Assembly (NCBI GenBank): GCA_900542295.1
Contig: UQNJ01000003.1
Coordinates: forward strand, 62,001-126,000
Direction of reading: 5' to 3'
DNA from: an uncultured Eubacteriales bacterium
GTDB lineage: Bacteria > Bacillota > Clostridia > Peptostreptococcales > Anaerovoracaceae
DNA: 64,000 nucleotides
The notes beneath the pieces were generated by a model. It was not told where the DNA came from, did not search any database, and worked only from the letters and a program-made list of their open reading frames with translations. The position numbers and the translations under genes are program-made. Each line of letters begins with the position of its first letter. Position 1 is the stretch's first letter. Positions 59,137 through 64,000 of the stretch are shown here, in pieces.

Positions 59137-60135
59137 ATGGATAAGAAATTTAAATCAGGTGAAGAAATACTTAAGGTCGAAGGACTTAAGAAGTATTTTC
59201 CCGTAAGGGGTAAAAGTGATACCTATGTGAAAGCTATAGACGGAATAAATTTTGACCTTTGCAGAGGTGAAACATTAGGTCTTGTAGGCGAGTCCGGCTC
59301 TGGAAAGAGTACTACAGCTTATAATGTTGTAGGAATGGAAACAATGACAGCCGGTAAAATTACTTTTTTAGGGAAGGATATTAGTATGCCATTGGCAAAA
59401 CGGCCGTTGGACTTAAAAAAGGAGATCCAGATAGTTTTTCAAGATCCGGGGACATCTCTAAATCCACAGAGAACCATATTCGATATTTTAAAATTACCAT
59501 TAAAAATACACAATATGTGCGATAAAAATGATTATATCAAGTATGTTGCAAAACTCATGGATATAGTTGAACTGCCGTATGATTATATGTACAAGTACCC
59601 TTCAAGTTTGGGTGGCGGTGAGAAACAAATGGTTGCTATAGCTCGTGCATTGGCAACAGATCCATCTTTGATAGTATTGGATGAGCCTACCAGCGCATTA
59701 GATGTATCTGTTCAAGCGAAAATAATAAATACTCTTATTAAATTGCAAAAAGAAATGTCATTGGCATACCTATTCATAACTCATGATTTGAGCCTTATGA
59801 GGAATGTAGCGGATAGGGTAGCGATAATGTATTTGGGAAGAATAGCCGAGATTGCTCCTACAGAAAGCTTTTTTAGCAATCCACAGCACCCATATACAAA
59901 GATGTTGCTGTCATCCATACCGGTTGTAAGTAAAGAAGAAGAAAACTACAAGCCTAAGCAAGTTCCGTCAGAAGGAGAAATACCAAGCCCGGTAAATCTG
60001 CCAAGGGGCTGTAGTTTTCATACACGATGTCCTTTTGCAACAGAAAAATGTAAAACTGAAGATCCGGTAATGATTCAGTATGAAGAAAAGCATATGGTTA
60101 GATGTCATATGTGCAAACCGAAAGGGGAGGCATAA
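59137..60135 (+). CDS. ABC importer ATPase (DppF/OppF type)
   Basis: A 332-residue ATPase that pairs with the DppD-like subunit. Walker A GESGSGKST, Q-loop IVFQDPGTSLNP, a weakened signature SLGGGEKQM instead of LSGGQ, Walker B IVLDEPTSALD and LFITHDLS. The C-terminal cysteine motif (GCSFHTRCPFATEKC) is present. The stop TAA shares its last base with the ATG of the DUF917 gene, so the two are coupled. Confidence 0.94.
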   Translation: MDKKFKSGEEILKVEGLKKYFPVRGKSDTYVKAIDGINFDLCRGETLGLVGESGSGKSTTAYNVVGMETMTAGKITFLGKDISMPLAKRPLDLKKEIQIVFQDPGTSLNPQRTIFDILKLPLKIHNMCDKNDYIKYVAKLMDIVELPYDYMYKYPSSLGGGEKQMVAIARALATDPSLIVLDEPTSALDVSVQAKIINTLIKLQKEMSLAYLFITHDLSLMRNVADRVAIMYLGRIAEIAPTESFFSNPQHPYTKMLLSSIPVVSKEEENYKPKQVPSEGEIPSPVNLPRGCSFHTRCPFATEKCKTEDPVMIQYEEKHMVRCHMCKPKGEA

Positions 60136-61253
60136 TGAAAGAACTCATATTAAAAACTCCTAAAGATATAGATGATTTTTTGACAGGATGTGCATTCTAT
60201 GGCACGGGCGGCGGTGGTAATGTAGATATAGGGAGAGCATCTTTAATGGATTGCTTAGATAAAGGTATTAACATTACATTAAAAAACCCTGAAGATATTG
60301 AAGAAAAAGAAACCTATTGCTGTGCTTTTTTTATGGGAAGTATAGCACCTAAAACACCTGAGACTTTGGCTGAAATGGAAAGAATTGGTTATACTGAAAG
60401 ATTATATGATCCCGATAATATTCTTATAGGCGCAGTTAGAAATATGGAAGAGTTCCTTGGCAAAAAAGTAGACGGATTATTTGTAGCTGAGCCTGGAGGT
60501 ACTAATGGTGCTTGCTGTATAGCAGCTGCTATGAAAATGGGAGTTCCTATTATTGATGGAGATCCGGCAGGACGAGCAATACCTGAAGCAACCCAAGGGT
60601 TGCCGGAAATTTATGGGATGCCATGTTTGCCGGTAGCTTATTTTGATGCGTGGGGAAACAGTAGTATAACAACACATACATTAAATGATTTGGCAACTGA
60701 GAGAATAGGAAAATTCATTAGCCAAGCATCTTTTGGAGAAATGGCTGAAGCGGGATATGTACTTAAGGGGGATGATGTAAGAAAAATATTGGTTGAACAT
60801 TCATTATCTAAAGCTTATGAAGTTGGCAAAGCAATGAATGATGCGTCATTAAGTGAAGTATTGGAGGCGGCAGCAATTAAATCGGGGGGCTTAGTTATAG
60901 ATCAAGGAAAGCTTACCGTGCTTGATACATCTGATCATGATGGCTACTGGTGGGGAACTTACCAGATATATACAGGAACAGATATGTATAAAATTTGGTT
61001 TAAAAATGAAAACCATATTCTTTGGAAAAATGGAGAACCTATGGCTACGAGCCCGGATCTTATAACTGTTATAGACATTGATACAGGACAACCTGTTCTT
61101 AATTCTCACTTGAAAGATGGATTGAATGTAGGCATCGTTGTTTCTCCAATACATGACAAATATCTTACAGATGAGGCTTTAGAGGTATTTAGTCCAAGAT
61201 ATTTCGGATTCGACTTTGATTATATACCTTTTGAAAAGGTGGCAAACAAATGA
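60135..61253 (+). CDS. DUF917 family protein (thiohydantoin/hydantoin-pathway-like)
   Basis: A 372-residue protein of the DUF917 family, also labelled S-methyl thiohydantoin desulfurase-like. The conserved start is DFLTGCAFYGTGGGGNVDIG; the middle has VAEPGGTNGACCIAAAMKMGVPIIDGDPAGRAIPE in consecutive blocks, and the C-terminal domain follows about residue 260. Family members lie near hydantoinases and amidohydrolases, but their reaction is poorly known. Start 60135 has GGGGAGG upstream; the longer frame to 60102 lies within the ATPase gene. It overlaps the M20 gene by 4 nt. Confidence 0.85.
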   Translation: MKELILKTPKDIDDFLTGCAFYGTGGGGNVDIGRASLMDCLDKGINITLKNPEDIEEKETYCCAFFMGSIAPKTPETLAEMERIGYTERLYDPDNILIGAVRNMEEFLGKKVDGLFVAEPGGTNGACCIAAAMKMGVPIIDGDPAGRAIPEATQGLPEIYGMPCLPVAYFDAWGNSSITTHTLNDLATERIGKFISQASFGEMAEAGYVLKGDDVRKILVEHSLSKAYEVGKAMNDASLSEVLEAAAIKSGGLVIDQGKLTVLDTSDHDGYWWGTYQIYTGTDMYKIWFKNENHILWKNGEPMATSPDLITVIDIDTGQPVLNSHLKDGLNVGIVVSPIHDKYLTDEALEVFSPRYFGFDFDYIPFEKVANK

Positions 61254-62476
61254 AAAATATTTTAGAAGATGCAGTTAGGATAGAAAACCAAATAATAATA
61301 GATAGAAGAACTATACATCAAAACCCGGAAGTCGGTTTTTATTTACCAAATACAGCAGATTATGTTAGAGAAAAGCTTGCTGAAATGGGGATACCATCTA
61401 AATTATGCGGTGGAACTGTGGATAATAAAACAAGGAAAAGCTTCATTTTTGCAGGGTACCCTGATATGCAGTTTTCCACAGGAGTAGTAGCAACTATAGG
61501 CAGTGGTAAGCCATGCATTCTTCTTAGAGCAGAAATGGATGCATTACCTATGGATGAAAGTGATAATCTTGTTGAATTTGCATCAAAAAAACAAAATGCA
61601 GCGCATATGTGCGGTCATGATGCACATACTGCTATGTTATTGGGTGCAGCTAAAATATTGAAAGACAAGGAAGCTCAGCTGAAAGGAACAGTGAAACTAA
61701 TGTTTCAAACCGGGGAAGAATGTGGTTGCGGAGCTCGGTTAATGGTAGAAAATAATATAATGAAAAATCCTGAAGTTGATGCAGCATTTGCCATACATAT
61801 AGACCCTCAGACTGAAGTGGGGAAAATTGTATATACTTCTGGAATAATGTCTGCTGCTATGGATACTTTTATGCTTAAGATAAAGGGAAAGGGCGGGCAT
61901 AGCTCGATGCCTCAAATTTGTATTGACCCCCTCCTCATTGCCAATCAGTTATATACCGCCCTTAATCTTTTAGGCGCAAGAGAAGTTGATCCACGGGAAA
62001 CGGTTGCCCTTACAGTAGGAAAGGTTTGCGGAGGAACAGCGTCAAATATAATTCCTGATGTAGCAGAAATAGCAGTAGGAATAAGAACATTTAATAGAGT
62101 GGTAAGAGAACATATGTTGGAAAGGGTACCACAAATAATTGAACATACTGTAAAAATGTGGAGAGGCGAATATGAGCTTATAGATTTTCATACTCCATCT
62201 ACATATGCTGATGAAAAGCTATGTGAAGAAATGATACCATATATAGAGCAAATAATAGGTGCCGGAAATGTTGAAGCTGTAGATTGTTCAACAGGAACGG
62301 AAGATTTTGGCTATATTACAGAAAATGTTCCGGGAATGCTCGTTTATTTGGGGACAGGAGGAGTAGGCAAAGAACCACTGCATAGTCCTGATATGGTAGT
62401 TGACGAAAGTACGCTAAAATTTGGAGCAGCTGTTTATGCAAATTGTGCAATGGAATGGCTAGAAAAAAATAATTAA
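61250..62476 (+). CDS. M20 family metallo-amidohydrolase
   Basis: A 408-residue zinc hydrolase of the M20D (aminoacylase/IAA-amino acid hydrolase) type. Metal ligands and catalytic residues are in AHMCGHDAHTAM and the TGEECGCGARLM segment; AEMDALPMDE and the C-terminal STGTEDFGY are typical. The dimerisation insert (KGKGGHSSMPQICIDP) is complete. It hydrolyses N-acyl amino acids or similar amides in the cytoplasm. It is the last gene of the cluster, overlapping DUF917 by 4 nt and followed by a very strong terminator. Confidence 0.92.
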   Translation: MKNILEDAVRIENQIIIDRRTIHQNPEVGFYLPNTADYVREKLAEMGIPSKLCGGTVDNKTRKSFIFAGYPDMQFSTGVVATIGSGKPCILLRAEMDALPMDESDNLVEFASKKQNAAHMCGHDAHTAMLLGAAKILKDKEAQLKGTVKLMFQTGEECGCGARLMVENNIMKNPEVDAAFAIHIDPQTEVGKIVYTSGIMSAAMDTFMLKIKGKGGHSSMPQICIDPLLIANQLYTALNLLGAREVDPRETVALTVGKVCGGTASNIIPDVAEIAVGIRTFNRVVREHMLERVPQIIEHTVKMWRGEYELIDFHTPSTYADEKLCEEMIPYIEQIIGAGNVEAVDCSTGTEDFGYITENVPGMLVYLGTGGVGKEPLHSPDMVVDESTLKFGAAVYANCAMEWLEKNN

Positions 62477-62500
62477 AATACATTCAACACCTTGTACCTC

Positions 62501-62566
62501 GGCAGCCCCCTGCCGTTACCATTAAATTAAAATGGTAACGGCAGAGGGCTGCCTTGCTTTTTCTTT
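62501..62566 (+). terminator. Long hairpin terminator at the cluster end
   Basis: A 23-bp stem (62501-62523 with 62531-62553) with one mismatch and a 7-nt loop, arms beginning GGCAGCCCCC and ending GAGGGCTGCC, followed by TTGCTTTTTC. Marks the end of the sigma-54 operon. Confidence 0.9.
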
Positions 62567-62614
62567 TGTATTGGATTAAAATATAAATAAAGGCATAAAA
62601 AGGAAAATTATTTT

Positions 62615-63481
62615 ATGAAATCTTGTATTATTACTCTCGATTTTGTCCAGAATATAATCGAAAGACGCAAAAGGGAAATACATAAAGGAGACTGCGGCAG
62701 GGTTCTTGTGCTTGCAGGCTCATCCGGTATGGCAGGGGCTGCAGTGCTTGCTTGCAGAGGAGCACTGAGAGCCGGGTGCGGCTTGGTTCAGGCAGCCTTG
62801 CCGGAGAATTTGTTTTCCATAGTCCAGATAGGCATTCCGGAGGCAACATGTCTGGAGCGTGACTTTTCAAAAATAGATCTCAGTCGCTATGACGCGGTGG
62901 CTGTAGGTCCGGGACTTGGAGAAGGAAAGGAAAGCGTCGAGGCGGTCATTCATGTAATAAAAAATTTTGACGGCCCGATAGTGTTGGATGCTGACGGACT
63001 CAATATAACGGCTCGCAATAATCTGTTTGACATTTTAAAAAACAGGACTTCGGGAACCACTGTTATAACTCCGCATATAGGAGAGGCAAAGCGCCTTTTA
63101 GGAAGAGAGATAGGAAATTTACAAGAAGAAAGAGAGAAAGCAGCGGCGCTTCTGACAAAGAAAACAGGTGCGGTAACTGTGCTTAAAGGACATAAAACAA
63201 TTGTAGCCACAGTGAACGGTAAGACATATATTAATACTACAGGCAACCCCGGTATGGCGACTGCCGGCTGCGGAGATGTACTCACGGGCATTATAACAGG
63301 ACTCATGGGTCAGAAAAAGTTCTGCGGCCGCAGGATAAGTGCAGAAGAAGCTGCTGTTTGCGGAGTGTTTGCACATGGCATGGCCGGAGACCTGGCGGCA
63401 GATAAGATAGGGGAATATGGTCTTATTGCCGGAGATATAGCCGATTACACGGCATATGCTTTGAAGAAAATTTCAGGTTAG
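62615..63481 (+). CDS. nnrD: ADP/ATP-dependent NAD(P)H-hydrate dehydratase
   Basis: A 288-residue repair enzyme of the ribokinase-like fold that restores NAD(P)H from its hydrate. Motifs: HKGDCGRVLVLAGSSGMAGA near residue 25, VLDADGLN, TPHIGEAKRLLG and the C-terminal TAGCGDVLTGIITGL with the catalytic aspartate. Only the dehydratase domain; the epimerase (NnrE) domain that is often fused N-terminally is missing. In Firmicutes it often lies near acpS, alr and mazEF, and here a MazF gene follows. Confidence 0.93.
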   Translation: MKSCIITLDFVQNIIERRKREIHKGDCGRVLVLAGSSGMAGAAVLACRGALRAGCGLVQAALPENLFSIVQIGIPEATCLERDFSKIDLSRYDAVAVGPGLGEGKESVEAVIHVIKNFDGPIVLDADGLNITARNNLFDILKNRTSGTTVITPHIGEAKRLLGREIGNLQEEREKAAALLTKKTGAVTVLKGHKTIVATVNGKTYINTTGNPGMATAGCGDVLTGIITGLMGQKKFCGRRISAEEAAVCGVFAHGMAGDLAADKIGEYGLIAGDIADYTAYALKKISG

Positions 63482-63523
63482 ACATCCACACTACAGAGAT
63501 TAAAAACAAAAGGAGTGTTGGAC

Positions 63524-63886
63524 TTGATAGTAAAAAAAGGGGATTTGTTTTTTGCTGATTTAAGTCCTGTTGTAGGCTCTGAACAAGGGGGAGTAAGGCC
63601 TGTACTCGTAGTACAGAACGATGTGGGAAATAAATACAGTCCGACGATTATCGTGGCTGCGGTCACTTCTCAGACCGGAAAGGCTAAGCTCCCTACGCAT
63701 GTACAGCTTGCGGCTACACAGGGAGGGCTCAGCAAAGATTCAGTAGTTCTTTTAGAACAGTTAAGAACTATAGATAAACAGCGGTTAAAAGAAAGAATAG
63801 GCTCATTGAGCCAAAAGCAGATTCCCGATGTGGAAAAAGCGTTGAGCGTAAGTTTGGGAATTGCCAATTCGATGGAAAACCGTTAA
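63524..63886 (+). CDS. ndoA: MazF/EndoA-type endoribonuclease toxin
   Basis: A 120-residue toxin close in pattern to Bacillus EndoA (PemK/MazF), which cuts mRNA at a short U-rich site. Hallmarks: IVKKGDLFFADLSPVVGSEQGG, RPVLVVQNDVGN, PTIIVAAVTSQ, KLPTHV, and LLEQLRTIDKQRL. The TTG at 63524 gives exactly the EndoA N-terminus and is 8 bases after AGGAG; GTG 63515 and TTG 63518 overlap or crowd the ribosome binding site. The usual antitoxin gene (EndoAI/MazE) is not upstream: only 42 bp separate nnrD from this start. Confidence 0.92.
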   Translation: MIVKKGDLFFADLSPVVGSEQGGVRPVLVVQNDVGNKYSPTIIVAAVTSQTGKAKLPTHVQLAATQGGLSKDSVVLLEQLRTIDKQRLKERIGSLSQKQIPDVEKALSVSLGIANSMENR

Positions 63887-63916
63887 AATAGTAATAAGAG
63901 TCAGTAAGGGAAGTCT

Positions 63917-63956
63917 TGCCGTTAAGAAAAGAAAAACATGCTTTTCTTATACGGCA
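63917..63956 (+). other. Hairpin between endoA and the next gene
   Basis: TGCCGT-AAGAAAAG pairs with CTTTTCTT-ACGGCA (63917-63931 with 63941-63956, one interior mismatch). There is no T run after it, so it is a weak terminator candidate or a leader structure of the gene that begins past the window. Confidence 0.45.
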
Positions 63957-63988
63957 GGCATGCCCTGAAAATATAAATCTTGCATACC

Positions 63989-63993
63989 GGAGG
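63989..63993 (+). promoter_or_regulatory. Ribosome binding site of a gene starting beyond the window
   Basis: GGAGG is 7 bases from the right edge; a start codon directly after position 64000 would have ideal spacing. Confidence 0.5.
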
Positions 63994-64000
63994 AATTCAA

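Noticed and set aside
1..64000. CRISPR array, prophage, transposase, tRNA or rRNA genes
   Set aside because: No regularly spaced repeats, recombinase/transposase motifs, tRNA-like cloverleaf or rRNA core sequence were noticed on either strand.

Overview
The window reads as chromosome of a low-to-moderate GC, endospore-forming, anaerobic Firmicute of the class Clostridia. The evidence is spoIIGA-sigE-sigG, a sigK gene, a Spo0A-type box, strong AGGAGG ribosome binding sites, rubrerythrin with a Fur/PerR-type regulator, pyruvate carboxylase and a degradative HMG-CoA reductase. I cannot name the species. No rRNA, tRNA, CRISPR array, phage or transposon was found.

Layout. 1-1.4 kb: end of a LysR-type regulator and a zinc alcohol dehydrogenase. 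1.5-6 kb: DD-carboxypeptidase, a DUF3343 protein, then the sporulation block spoIIGA-sigE-sigG. 6-10 kb: a surface 5'-nucleotidase and a two-gene unit of an IscU-like scaffold plus a GGGtGRT protein. 10-15 kb: a BMP-type nucleoside ABC importer whose lipoprotein gene carries an in-frame amber codon. 15-19 kb: lipoprotein PPIase, YlmC/YmxH, nrdR, cmk and a class B PBP, facing a sigK that lacks a pro-sequence. 20-27 kb: a small DUF1540 gene, then radC-mreBCD-PBP2-minD for cell shape. 27-35 kb: housekeeping and transport genes (2-hydroxyacid dehydrogenase, rph, rdgB, yihY, HAD phosphatase, MFS carrier, GDPD, methyltransferase, amidase). 35.6-41.8 kb: typA, mscS, pyc. 42-46.8 kb: two aminotransferases around a PucR regulator, then Fur/PerR and rubrerythrin.

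47-62.5 kb is the most unusual part. A PAS-containing sigma-54 activator is followed by two identical palindromic sites and a near-perfect -24/-12 promoter. That promoter fronts a co-directional cluster: HMG-CoA-lyase-like protein, class II HMG-CoA reductase, both subunits of aconitase X (AcnX), a YtcJ-type amidohydrolase, a five-gene dipeptide-type ABC importer, a DUF917 protein and an M20 amidohydrolase. It ends in a 23-bp hairpin terminator. I read this as an inducible scavenging pathway: import an amide or peptide conjugate, hydrolyse it, convert the acid with AcnX, oxidise mevalonate (or an analogue) to HMG-CoA and cleave it. An attractive but unproven substrate class is anhydromevalonyl amides such as those in fungal hydroxamate siderophores. 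The lyase-like enzyme lacks the usual HMG-CoA lyase cysteine, so the last step may differ.

The window closes with nnrD and a MazF/EndoA toxin gene without an adjacent antitoxin; a ribosome binding site at the last bases announces a further gene.
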